A DNA stretch of 64,000 nt from Eubacteriaceae bacterium (GCA_902362455.1 CABIWJ010000004.1:89824-153823); one strand, 5' to 3'. Shown: positions 26,101 through 32,898, counted from the stretch's first letter. The notes: generated by a model not told the origin, from the sequence alone. Program-made: numbers and translations.

Positions 26101-26618
26101 CAGTTGTTAAGGTTAATAATGCAATTAGTATAACGACTACAGAGAAAATTATTAATTATTATAAAGACAATGGTGCAACAGTAACATTTACCGTTTCAGA
26201 TTACGATTTGAAGGATAATGAAGAAAAAGGATTTTCAGATTTTAGAATCTACATAGATGTAAATGGAAATGATAAATATGATGAAGGTGATATTTTAATT
26301 AATGATCCAGATAATGCAGACATTTCTGATAATACATATATGAGAGATACAAATGATGAAAATGTTAAAATTAATATTACAAAAGACAATTTAAAGAATA
26401 AAAAAGCTTATTCATTCTATTTGTCTGATGGTGATATTAAAGAGTTAGAGACAAGATTAGGTGCTAAGATTGAAAACTATAATATTATAGTTGAAACTAT
26501 CGATAATGGTTACTTAAAAGCTAAAGATGATGTATATCGAGAAGCTACTAAGATTAAGGCTTCTGATAAGTTTAAGTTAAAAGAAAGAGAAGAAGCTAAG
26601 TTATTCAACTTAAATTAA
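20115..26618 (+). CDS. giant exported protein of the pilus locus, possible PilY1-type tip protein
   Basis: 2167 residues with AAGGAGG upstream. A Lys-rich start and one hydrophobic segment (about 15-37, ending QINAG) form a signal peptide or anchor; no LPXTG, pilin Glu+5 or other membrane helix is seen. Three segments pair a hydrophobic strand with a DLIYIN/DLIYFG/DMIVCG strand: about 54-165, 1145-1360 and 1611-1775. The last has SGHSLLYSHDN, as in glutamine-amidotransferase-like folds; from memory this resembles DUF5057. A beta-rich Asn/Asp-rich centre (about 640-1120) looks like carbohydrate- or surface-binding modules. DVNGNDKYDEGD at about 2048-2059 resembles an EF-hand-like calcium loop. 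It follows the minor pilins, the PilY1 position. Function is not established. Confidence 0.7.
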   Translation: MAIKNFIVKNKKKSICFLTALIICIVSVFSVIIVKQINAGVFRKDENGNNVSVNEIKILEIVAREGEQVLGYTVEGQEPISVSNIESYKGNMDLDVTDFKNVTGYDVTKKANNDGTFSYKVNGSKLNRTFNNNVLGESMSKGEIQVKAIQAADVKVSDVEWADLIYINSNDYNSNLMYYYDQFVCNGSMGIEPGQLGQNYNDVYLVNQDKLYSSIDKIIRSVGNKKVADTLTNEDFEYVQIKLANQEEINANLSNYKEYNLSYYREKFGSLDEEISDNIEEGITRINKLLSDINSEAEETALGKLYDLQGRTLTDEEKEENKVYFLPAGFSNYLEFNADKYFNEISTYTLGITATNIKAIINNVNADVSVESLKTLLQYKNKAVQALNNPPVDPEADKYGFTQDDYDTISECFKKVNLGNINEGILFNYTEAFLNESFKFTTADAEAIRGLIDSVNKAKQDEVLDELANAVADEEKMNNFCDNAETNFEYADINGYDKYYINNYIDALKQLTDANTFKTDAKCDLTKIEKFIEDVNKNTEVFEDVEVSCDLVWKVATSIYNKAMSEDVALMYNTELLTNKTLGDYTQDLTEVAKANESVMNLANREKVDNTNNVYKLLLLSRQIRDSYYADNLSAKIDVSGVYYPAGLDGEAEGINSWNMNTFDGDDGNVGDTSINYAKYREPEVVGQTYGSDGTNGSSTNYVYKRIYSFTGDQFFGGAKFTSDAVSDDKSYIITANSGYSDSTTDLIVTSDLEDDNYILISAENNASYQTNNCIYAHFWDDNNISYKEEFVKVSGEAKGSNGKYTLYKVCVPKGYRHVLLTNIASWNGNIKTADYTLPSDYKGKLFYISGNTIKQDTSGRNNYVLAGINNSKLNDTVVFNGSMDMKFWAYNNEVASNNFTASYRLYVDNTVIFSSNDAGYHYLEGVSNAGNQPFTMSDTIKIKDAQTVIVGDDEIKLYANDGQNFRGQLLSLSSSNKLRIELNYNDASGVTHTSNYYYQMAKPAYDFKVTNFIKDGQIEYVNFANLQFTYTNMDYVRYSVDNGAFAEITADNNLISIGSDKNIGDTTQLIVKYKPVGGDEIVITTTLKKSELASVEHNYLSENTATNSSGLTNDPLLTTTENSAIVGKTKGDVLVYLLRVSLMNVNYPINVLEVQPQAHATDLDNANMAKKILQALKVDIPSDINKNYKKYVNVTSMSVKEFNTRNDELTATYDLIYFGINPGYQYVSTSGKTSGRTKYNDSSMDGLIYTGIGDKYTIHSAFGGMAASDYEYINNSKGNNVKSGMSDDLYNTWKKYYTTGMTGNSNSSWNLNMLDSISGRYYMKNGMKTTRIGGNDITVRKMNELLEYLKSGYPILLADEIMNCDNSDIYDDNNGYEKNKNTYTNNVSRWPYVDHNSKMYNFILQAKALGKDENGNYTGLDSDGNKVFMDNKSYASLVSISKMSDGSNPEYLSSDNKFEGGLRFAFKRVEILDFEFKSGPKQYDEGVSSGNTGKYIEANEQEHSLYNINLGFKDGIKINENQIDGKYIYKVYIDKSGVGKFEDVDTVELSPEYELIKDNDGYVTGVHIYGNWPENIEGFIPWKVEAVDVNNAGLKYTYIGNSAFRRKEAKDVYVLWIKAQEDKCTLDFCNTVKNYSGDFSNDYRIHLITMYLADFNAYYSKDVNCDEFRDNKDLLFTSETSKLKVKSVWDYAKTKSAYAKNNYNMGSNGNSKEDKLDTKKLNELSDNTELDMIVCGFCDSYSQLDINDIAALKNIEYFVNSGHSLLYSHDNSSFNSTIHRYSKNGYISQGGTDWARYETYFLKTLVGQDRYGITASESDLPEEYVNARKYLDTSKIEQADLRGMTETWTFISNGWGGDKKGNKLYVKDIGSSEYVNINTYATTTKILQMNKGQITAYPFVLPDSSKFSVATTHTQYSELNLEDSEVTVWYALDSQQNTKNIYYYTKGDGCNNYYIYSKGNVTYTGAGHSRISGIDEQKLFVNTLVASIKTGNYAPVVKVNNAISITTTEKIINYYKDNGATVTFTVSDYDLKDNEEKGFSDFRIYIDVNGNDKYDEGDILINDPDNADISDNTYMRDTNDENVKINITKDNLKNKKAYSFYLSDGDIKELETRLGAKIENYNIIVETIDNGYLKAKDDVYREATKIKASDKFKLKEREEAKLFNLN

Positions 26619-26693
26619 TATTTAACTAATTCTTATCAATAGTTTTTATAGAAATAAATCTATATAAATACAATTTCTATTAAATCAAAACTT

Positions 26694-26747
26694 AAACCGA
26701 CTTCAAAGAAATGGGCATAGTTCCAAGACTTAGAGGTCGGTTTTTTT
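26694..26747 (+). terminator. terminator of the pilus locus
   Basis: An 11-bp stem (AAACCGACTTC, 26694-26704, with GAGGTCGGTTT, ending at 26743, one G-U pair) encloses a loop of about 28 nt that can form a small inner helix. A run of T follows. It ends transcription from the giant gene before comM. The surrounding 313-nt gap (26619-26931) otherwise holds the comM promoter and a leader hairpin, and no further gene. Confidence 0.8.
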
Positions 26748-26769
26748 ATGCTATGTAATTAAATATATA

Positions 26770-26798
26770 TTGACAAAGAAATTAAAATGATATATCAT
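26770..26798 (+). promoter_or_regulatory. SigA-type promoter of comM-dprA-topA-codY
   Basis: TTGACA (26770-26775), a 17-nt spacer and TATCAT (26793-26798, one mismatch). A perfect 12-bp palindrome ATGATATATCAT (26787-26798) covers the -10 and could be a repressor site. A better-looking TATAAT at 26798-26803 is 22 nt from this -35 and is less likely to pair with it. The predicted leader is about 130 nt long. Confidence 0.6.
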
Positions 26799-26829
26799 AT
26801 AATCAATAAGTAACATTAAAATTTAATTT

Positions 26830-26875
26830 AACAAATTTAGTAAATGCAACAAACATATTTACTAAAGTATTTGTT
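26830..26875 (+). promoter_or_regulatory. long hairpin in the comM leader
   Basis: Perfect 10-bp arms TTTAGTAAAT (26836-26845) and ATTTACTAAA (26857-26866) around an 11-nt loop. They are extended outward by AACAAA (26830-26835) pairing with TTTGTT (26870-26875) across a 3-nt bulge. There is no T-run, so it is not a terminator. It lies between the promoter and the ribosome site and may affect mRNA stability or translation, or bind a regulator as DNA. Confidence 0.55.
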
Positions 26876-26931
26876 ATATATGGCAGTGGTACATATATAT
26901 AAATGATTAACCAGTTATTATAATTAAAGGA

Positions 26932-28464
26932 GTGATATATATTTATTGTTGTATAAATAGTGGTGCAATATGGGGAATAGAGCCATATGTTGTAAAAGTA
27001 GAGGCGGATATATCACAGGGTATGCCTTGTTTTAATATGGTAGGCTTATTGTCATCGGAAGTCAGGGAAGCCAGAGAAAGAGTGAGGAGTGCAATTAAGA
27101 ATAGTGGAGAAAGTTTACCAATGTACAGGGTAACTGTTAATTTATCGCCAGCTGATAGGAGAAAGGAGGGGACAGGCTATGATTTACCTATTGCATTGTC
27201 GCTCTTGTGTGCAATGGGAAGACTAGATGTAAGCAGATTTGATAATACACTTATAATGGGTGAATTAGGACTTGATGGAAATATTAACAAGGTGAAAGGA
27301 ATTCTTCCTATTATAAATATGGCGAAGAGATTAGGTTTTAATAAGTGCATTATTCCTAAAGGAAACAGTAATGAGGCAAGATATGCAGATAATATAAAAG
27401 TCTATACATTTTCTACACTTAGAGAAGTAATAAAATATTTCAATAATATACATAATGAAGAAAGTACGATTATAGATAATATTAATAGAGAGGATGTATT
27501 AGATCAGAGTGAAAATGATTTTTCAGATATATATGGACAGGAGAGTGTTAAGAGGGCAATTATGATTGCTGTATCCGGGTGGCATAATATGTTAATGATT
27601 GGTGCACCGGGAGTCGGGAAGTCAATGTTAGCATACAGAATACCATATATTATGACAGAAATGAGTGAAGAGGAGAAAAGAGAAGTTTTAAATATACAGA
27701 GCATATGTGGATTAATTGTAAATAATGATTACATTTTGAAGAGACCATATTCTGCACCGCATCATACCATTACAAAAGCCGCATTGATAGGAGGAGGTAA
27801 AGAACCAAGACCAGGTGAGATAACAATTGCCCACAGAGGTGTAATGTTTCTCGATGAATTGCCGGAATTTTCACCAATTGTATTAGATTCATTAAGACAA
27901 CCTCTGGAAGAAAAGGTTGTTAAGATTCATAGAATGAATGGTAATTATGAATTTCCAGCCAATTGTCTTATTATTGCAGCAATGAATCCTTGTAAATGTG
28001 GATATTATCCCGATAGAAATAGGTGTAAATGTTCTGAGACAGATGTGATGAATTACTTAAATAGAATAAGTGGACCTATTATAGACAGGATTGATATGAG
28101 TGTTGAAGTACCAAGAGTAGAAGCAGTGGATATAGGTAGTGAAGATAATAATATGAGTAGTAAAGAGATGAAAGAATTGATAAAAAATGCAGTTGATAGA
28201 CAACGAAGGAGGCAGAATGACAGATATAATAGCCAGTTATCAACAGATGAAATCAGGAGATATTGTAAGCTTGGAAAAGAAGAAACTGTATTTATGAAAG
28301 ATGCTTACAAGAAGTTTGGATTAAGTATGAGAGGATATTATAAGGTTGTGAAGATAGCCAGAACAATTGCTGATATAGAGGGTGAAAGTATAATTAATAT
28401 CAATCATCTGGCAGAAAGCTTAGGATACAGAATTTCTGATAATAAGTATTATAATAATATATAG
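26932..28464 (+). CDS. comM: YifB/ComM family Mg-chelatase-like AAA+ ATPase
   Basis: About 507-510 residues. The N-terminal ChlI-type Lon-like domain (VEADISQGMPCFNMVGL, NLSPADRRKEGTGYDLPIAL) precedes the AAA+ core: Walker A GAPGVGKSML (about 224-233), Walker B VMFLDELPEF, a zinc-type Cys cluster (CKCGYYPDRNRCKC), and the C-terminal Mg_chelatase_C domain. ComM in Vibrio is a hexameric helicase that promotes branch migration during natural transformation. The start is unusual. The GTG at 26932 overlaps the AAAGGAG site (26926-26932). An ATT at 26941 is spaced 8 nt from it and gives the exact N-terminal length of other family members. Coordinates use the GTG. Confidence 0.9.
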   Translation: MIYIYCCINSGAIWGIEPYVVKVEADISQGMPCFNMVGLLSSEVREARERVRSAIKNSGESLPMYRVTVNLSPADRRKEGTGYDLPIALSLLCAMGRLDVSRFDNTLIMGELGLDGNINKVKGILPIINMAKRLGFNKCIIPKGNSNEARYADNIKVYTFSTLREVIKYFNNIHNEESTIIDNINREDVLDQSENDFSDIYGQESVKRAIMIAVSGWHNMLMIGAPGVGKSMLAYRIPYIMTEMSEEEKREVLNIQSICGLIVNNDYILKRPYSAPHHTITKAALIGGGKEPRPGEITIAHRGVMFLDELPEFSPIVLDSLRQPLEEKVVKIHRMNGNYEFPANCLIIAAMNPCKCGYYPDRNRCKCSETDVMNYLNRISGPIIDRIDMSVEVPRVEAVDIGSEDNNMSSKEMKELIKNAVDRQRRRQNDRYNSQLSTDEIRRYCKLGKEETVFMKDAYKKFGLSMRGYYKVVKIARTIADIEGESIININHLAESLGYRISDNKYYNNI

Positions 28465-28488
28465 CAATAAGATAAAAGGAGAACATAA

Positions 28489-29592
28489 TTGAATAATGAA
28501 GAATATTGGTATTGGATATGTAATATAGAAAATGTATGGAATAGTACAATTAGAAAACTACTTGAGATTTTTAAATCGCCGAAGGAGATTTATGAATGTA
28601 GTGAAAGTGAACTATCAAGATATATAAATAGTAGTAGTTTTAAGAATCATTATGAGCTCATAAGAAATATTGTTAAGTCAAGAAACGAATGTCTAATAAA
28701 TGAATGTTATAATAAATTATATAAAAGGGAAATATATTTCATAAGTATTGATAATGAGAAATATCCTGATAGATTAAGAGGTATAGACAATTATCCATAT
28801 GGAATTTATGTTAAGGGAAATATAAGTGCATTGTCAAAAAAGACTGTTGCAATAGTTGGTGCAAGAAATTGTACAACATACGGTAAGAAGATTGCTAAGG
28901 ATATAGGATTTGAATTGGCGGCTAATGGTGTGAATGTTATAAGTGGATTGGCAAGAGGGATTGATTCAGCAGGATTATGGGGAGCAGTAGATGCTAATGG
29001 AGTTGCAGGAGCAGTATTAGGGTGTGGAGTAGATATATGTTATCCAAGAGAGAATATTGAATTATATGAGGTTATTAAAGAAAATGGATTCATTTTATCG
29101 GATTATCCTATTGGAACAAAACCTTTAGCATGGCAGTTTCCACTAAGAAACAGAATAATTAGTGGTCTGGCAGATATTGTCTTGGTGGTAGAAGCAAGAG
29201 AGAGAAGTGGCTCATTGATAACAGTTGAATATGCATTAGAACAAGGTAAGGATGTATGTGCAGTACCAGGCAGAGTCGGAGATGGACTTAGCAGTGGTTG
29301 CAACAGATTAATTAAAGAGGGTGCAGCTATGGTTTTATCAGCAAATGATGTATTACATGAACTTGGAATTAATAATGATAGTAATATTAAATTTTTTAGA
29401 AAAAATGATATTGTACTTGAAAAAGAAATAGAAACGTTGTATAGTTATGTGGATTTCATTCCAAAGAATATACAGCAATTGATGAACGAAACAGGTATGA
29501 GTTCGTCTGAAATATTAAGAGGATTGATAAAATTACAAATGATGAATTATATAGAAGAACCATCGAAAAACTACTATTCAAGGAAGATTTAG
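28489..29592 (+). CDS. dprA: DNA processing protein DprA
   Basis: 367 residues from a TTG with AAAGGAG upstream. An N-terminal SAM-like helical part (about 1-85) is followed by the DprA Rossmann fold (VAIVGARNCTTYGKK, VISGLARGIDSAG, AVLGCGVDICYPREN, RSGSLITVEYALEQGKDV) and a C-terminal winged-helix DML1-like domain (about 300-367). DprA loads RecA onto incoming single-stranded DNA in natural transformation; it is also widespread in bacteria not known to be competent. It follows comM by 24 nt and precedes topA by 15 nt. Confidence 0.95.
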   Translation: MNNEEYWYWICNIENVWNSTIRKLLEIFKSPKEIYECSESELSRYINSSSFKNHYELIRNIVKSRNECLINECYNKLYKREIYFISIDNEKYPDRLRGIDNYPYGIYVKGNISALSKKTVAIVGARNCTTYGKKIAKDIGFELAANGVNVISGLARGIDSAGLWGAVDANGVAGAVLGCGVDICYPRENIELYEVIKENGFILSDYPIGTKPLAWQFPLRNRIISGLADIVLVVEARERSGSLITVEYALEQGKDVCAVPGRVGDGLSSGCNRLIKEGAAMVLSANDVLHELGINNDSNIKFFRKNDIVLEKEIETLYSYVDFIPKNIQQLMNETGMSSSEILRGLIKLQMMNYIEEPSKNYYSRKI

Positions 29593-29607
29593 AAAAGGGG
29601 ATTTATT

Positions 29608-31692
29608 ATGCCAAAGTATTTAGTTATTGTAGAATCACCAGCTAAAGTCAAAACAATCAAGAAGTTCTTAGGAGCAAATTACAACGTAGTTGCTTCAAAT
29701 GGACATGTACGTGATTTACCAAAAAGTACATTAGGTGTTGATATTGAAAATGATTATGAACCTAAATATATAACTATCAGAGGAAAAGGAGATAAGCTTG
29801 CAGAACTTCGTAAGGAAGTGAAGAAGGTTGACAAAGTGTATCTTGCAACCGACCCTGACCGTGAGGGAGAAGCTATTTCATGGCATTTAGCAACAGCTCT
29901 GAAGTTAGATGATAAAAAGATGAGCCGAATTACATTTAATGAAATTACTAAGAATGCAGTTAAGGCTTCATTAAAGAACCCAAGAACTATTGATATGAAT
30001 CTTGTAGATGCACAACAGGCTAGAAGAATGTTAGACAGAATGGTAGGATATACTATAAGTCCACTTCTTTGGCAGAAAGTAAAAAGAGGCCTGAGTGCAG
30101 GTAGAGTACAGTCAGTAGCATTAAGAATGATTTGTGATAGAGAAGAGGAGATTAATGAATTTATTCCGGAAGAATACTGGACTTTAGACGTTAATCTATT
30201 ACCTGGTGGACATAAGAAACCAATTGTTGCAAAATTACATGGATATAAGAATAAGAAGATTGAGATTAAAAATAGAAGTGAAATGGATAAAGTACTTGCA
30301 GCTATAGATAATGCGACATATAGTATTTCAGAGATAAAGAAAGGTGAGAGAATTAAGAAATCACCACTGCCATTTACTACAAGTACATTGCAGCAGGAGG
30401 CTTCTAAGACACTTAATTTTTCAACACAGAAGACTATGCGGATTGCTCAGCAGTTATACGAGGGAATTGATATAAAAGGACAGGGAACAATAGGTATAAT
30501 TTCATATTTGAGAACTGATTCTACCAGAGTATCTGAAGAAGCTGATAATATGGCAAGAGAATTTATCAATAAGAATTATGGTGAAAACTATTTAGCAAAA
30601 CAAAATACACAAAAGAAAAGTGATAATAAGATTCAAGATGCACATGAGGCTATAAGACCTACGAATATGGAACTAACGCCAGCAAGAATTAAAGATGATT
30701 TATCAAGAGACCAATTCAGATTATATCAGTTAATATGGAAGAGATTCACTGCGAGTAGAATGGAGAATGCAAAATATGAGACAACATCTATAAAGATATC
30801 TGCAGGAGATTATGATTTTATATGTGCAGCTTCTAAGTTAGCGTTTGACGGCTTTATGTCAGTATATATGACAGAAGATGACAAGGAAGAGAATAAATCA
30901 AATGTTCTAATGAAAAATATTGATAAAGATTCAAAATTACAGTTTGTAGAGCATTTAGAAAAACAACATTTTACACAACCACCAGCACATTATACTGAAG
31001 CAGGTTTAGTAAAAGCATTAGAGGAACAGGGAATAGGAAGACCTAGTACTTATGCACCTACAATTTCAACCATAATAGCCAGAAGATATATTGTTAAAGA
31101 GAATAAAAACTTATATGTAACTGAATTAGGTGAGATAGTAAATGAGATAATGAAAACAGCATTTCCAGTCATAGTTGATTCTAGCTTCACAGCTAACCTA
31201 GAATCTTTATTAGATGGAATCGAAGCAGGCAATATACAGTGGAAAACTGTAGTAAGAAACTTTTATCCTGATTTGGTAGAAGCTGTAAGTAATGCGGAAA
31301 AGGTACTTGAGAAAATCAAGATAGAGGATGAAGTTACAGATGTAGTCTGTGAAGAATGTGGAAGAAATATGGTTATAAAATATGGACCACATGGTAAGTT
31401 TCTTGCTTGTCCGGGATTTCCTGAATGCAGATTTACAAAACCATATTTTGAGAAAACAGGCATTAAATGTCCAAAATGTGATGGTGAATTAGTTATAAAA
31501 AAGACTAAAAAGGGAAGAAAGTATTATGGATGTGAGAATGCTCCGGAATGTGACTTTATGTCATGGCAGAAGCCTTTAGAAGAGAAATGTCCGGAATGTG
31601 GAAGTTATCTGATTCAAAAAGGAAGCAAGGCCGTATGTTCAAATGAAACATGTGGCTATGTGAAAGTGATAAATAAGAAAGAAAATGAGTAA
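29608..31692 (+). CDS. topA: DNA topoisomerase I
   Basis: 694 residues, type IA topoisomerase. The TOPRIM domain is at the N-terminus (YLVIVESPAKVKTIKKFLG, with the acidic DPDREGEAISWHL). The active-site motif is SYLRTDSTR with catalytic Tyr300. EQGIGRPSTYAPTI follows in the decatenation/central region. Three C-terminal zinc-ribbon modules begin near Cys581 (CEECG/CPGFPEC, CPKCD/CENAPEC, CPECG/CSNETC). It relaxes negative supercoils. The dprA-topA-codY order is also found, with insertions, in Bacillus. AAAAGGGG precedes the ATG. Confidence 0.97.
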   Translation: MPKYLVIVESPAKVKTIKKFLGANYNVVASNGHVRDLPKSTLGVDIENDYEPKYITIRGKGDKLAELRKEVKKVDKVYLATDPDREGEAISWHLATALKLDDKKMSRITFNEITKNAVKASLKNPRTIDMNLVDAQQARRMLDRMVGYTISPLLWQKVKRGLSAGRVQSVALRMICDREEEINEFIPEEYWTLDVNLLPGGHKKPIVAKLHGYKNKKIEIKNRSEMDKVLAAIDNATYSISEIKKGERIKKSPLPFTTSTLQQEASKTLNFSTQKTMRIAQQLYEGIDIKGQGTIGIISYLRTDSTRVSEEADNMAREFINKNYGENYLAKQNTQKKSDNKIQDAHEAIRPTNMELTPARIKDDLSRDQFRLYQLIWKRFTASRMENAKYETTSIKISAGDYDFICAASKLAFDGFMSVYMTEDDKEENKSNVLMKNIDKDSKLQFVEHLEKQHFTQPPAHYTEAGLVKALEEQGIGRPSTYAPTISTIIARRYIVKENKNLYVTELGEIVNEIMKTAFPVIVDSSFTANLESLLDGIEAGNIQWKTVVRNFYPDLVEAVSNAEKVLEKIKIEDEVTDVVCEECGRNMVIKYGPHGKFLACPGFPECRFTKPYFEKTGIKCPKCDGELVIKKTKKGRKYYGCENAPECDFMSWQKPLEEKCPECGSYLIQKGSKAVCSNETCGYVKVINKKENE

Positions 31693-31694
31693 AT

Positions 31695-32468
31695 ATGAGT
31701 GTTCAATTATTAGATAAAGCAAGAAAAATTAACAAATTACTTCATAATTATAATTCCAGCAAGATTGTATTTAGTGACATTTGTGATGTATTAAGTGAAA
31801 TATTAGATTCAAATGTTGTTGTTATTGCAAAAAGTGGAAAAATATTAGGAATAAGCATATATAATGAAATTGAACCTATAGGAACCGAAATGGGGGATAA
31901 TTCAGTAGGAACATATGTAGATAAAATGCTCAACGAGAGATTGTTAGAAGTTCTATCTACCAAAGAGAACGTTAATTTGATGACTTTAGGCTTCGAGTCT
32001 AATAAAAGTAAACAATATGATGCTATAATTACTCCAATAGACATTGCTTGCGAGAGACTTGGAACTATATTTATTTATAGAATCAAGAAATCTTATGATA
32101 TAGACGATATAATATTAAGTGAATATGGAAGTGTGGTAATCGGTTTAGAGATGACCAGGTCTGTAAGTGAGGAAGAAGAGGATAATTCAAGAAAACGTAC
32201 ATTGTTAAATGTTGCTATTAATTCATTGTCTGAATCAGAGAAAAAAGCAGTAAGATGTGTACTAAAAGAACTAAATGGTAAGGAGGGTGTGGTAATAACC
32301 AGCAGGATTGCCGAAAGAGAGGGAATAACAAGGTCAGTATTAATAAATGCACTTAGAAAATTTGAAAGTGGAAGAATTATTGAATCGCATTCTAATGGAA
32401 TGAGGGGCACTTACATAAAAGTCGTAAATGATATAGTATATGAAGTACTTGGCATAGACAATATGTAG
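31695..32468 (+). CDS. codY: global nutrient regulator CodY
   Basis: 257 residues. The N-terminal GAF domain senses branched-chain amino acids (KIVFSDICDVLSEILDSNVVV, with GKILG following). The C-terminal winged helix-turn-helix contains the near-invariant CodY motif (REGITRSVLINALRKFES then NGMRGTYIKV). CodY with Ile/Leu/Val and GTP represses stationary-phase, motility and competence genes in Firmicutes. It starts 2 nt after the topA stop and is the last gene before the flagellar operon, the same neighbour as in B. subtilis, where CodY represses flagellar genes. Confidence 0.95.
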   Translation: MSVQLLDKARKINKLLHNYNSSKIVFSDICDVLSEILDSNVVVIAKSGKILGISIYNEIEPIGTEMGDNSVGTYVDKMLNERLLEVLSTKENVNLMTLGFESNKSKQYDAIITPIDIACERLGTIFIYRIKKSYDIDDIILSEYGSVVIGLEMTRSVSEEEEDNSRKRTLLNVAINSLSESEKKAVRCVLKELNGKEGVVITSRIAEREGITRSVLINALRKFESGRIIESHSNGMRGTYIKVVNDIVYEVLGIDNM

Positions 32469-32598
32469 AAAATGATGTATAATACAAATTACAAAACACA
32501 ACATAATAGTAAAAATATGATATAAAAATGAAAGTAAAACTGCTTGCAATATATCGTAATTAAATATTAAATTTTAATATTTCATAAATGGATTTATG

Positions 32599-32660
32599 GA
32601 CTGTCTTGAAAGTGTAATGGATTACTGAATTGATTACATATACAATCAGGACAGTCTTTT
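32599..32660 (+). terminator. terminator after codY
   Basis: An 11-bp stem pairs GACTGTCTTGA (32599-32609) with TCAGGACAGTC (32646-32656), with one G-U pair. The intervening 36 nt contain a second small helix (TGTAAT with ATTACA). A short T-run (TTTT) follows. The T-run is weak and the loop long, so partial read-through into the flagellar operon is possible. Confidence 0.65.
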
Positions 32661-32808
32661 ATAATATATGTTATATATTAATGTTAATATATAAAAATTA
32701 CTTGATATTTTTCTAGAATAATTTTATAATAAAATATGAGTGATTTTGTCAAAAATTGGGCAATATGCTATATGAATAGATTTTATTATAATAGTTAGAT
32801 GAAGATAA

Positions 32809-32838
32809 TTGTTTTAAAAGCCGCTAAGACAATATAAA
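32809..32838 (+). promoter_or_regulatory. candidate SigA promoter of the fla/che operon
   Basis: TTGTTT (32809-32814), an 18-nt spacer and TATAAA (32833-32838), giving a start near 32845 and a leader of about 54 nt before flgB. Each hexamer has one or two mismatches. A second possibility lies upstream (TTGTCA/TATATG at 32746-32774). No sigma-28 promoter with correct spacing is present, which fits an early operon that encodes sigma-28 itself. Confidence 0.5.
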
Positions 32839-32851
32839 TGCTTTTAGATGA

Positions 32852-32866
32852 TATTTTCAGTTAACT
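32852..32866 (+). promoter_or_regulatory. CodY-box-like sequence in the fla/che leader
   Basis: The 15-mer TATTTTCAGTTAACT matches 11 of 15 positions of the Bacillus CodY consensus, whose core is TTTTC-W-GAAAA. It lies just downstream of the predicted transcription start, a place where CodY acts as a roadblock. Four mismatches in AT-rich DNA make it weak; codY being the preceding gene is the main supporting context. Confidence 0.3.
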
Positions 32867-32898
32867 ATATGATATAGTAGCAAAAAGGAGGCAATATA

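Larger units (their letters stand above)
32469..32898 (+). other. 430-nt codY-flgB intergenic region
   Basis: No convincing gene lies here. From left to right it holds about 130 nt of AT-rich DNA, a terminator (32599-32660), a first weak promoter candidate (TTGTCA 32746-32751, 17 nt, TATATG 32769-32774), a second promoter (32809-32838), a CodY-box-like sequence (32852-32866) and the flgB ribosome site. Confidence 0.7.

Noticed and set aside
26770..26803. TTGACA paired with a perfect TATAAT at 26798-26803
   Set aside because: The spacer would be 22 nt, too long for SigA; TATCAT at 17 nt was preferred.
26941..26943. comM as a pseudogene with a lost start codon
   Set aside because: The rest of the frame is full length with intact Walker and zinc motifs and a near-perfect ribosome site, so a rare start is more likely than decay.
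32820..32827. GCCGCTAA, resembling the sigma-28 -10 (GCCGATAA), upstream of flgB
   Set aside because: No TAAA-type -35 at the required 15-nt spacing; the position holds GAAG.
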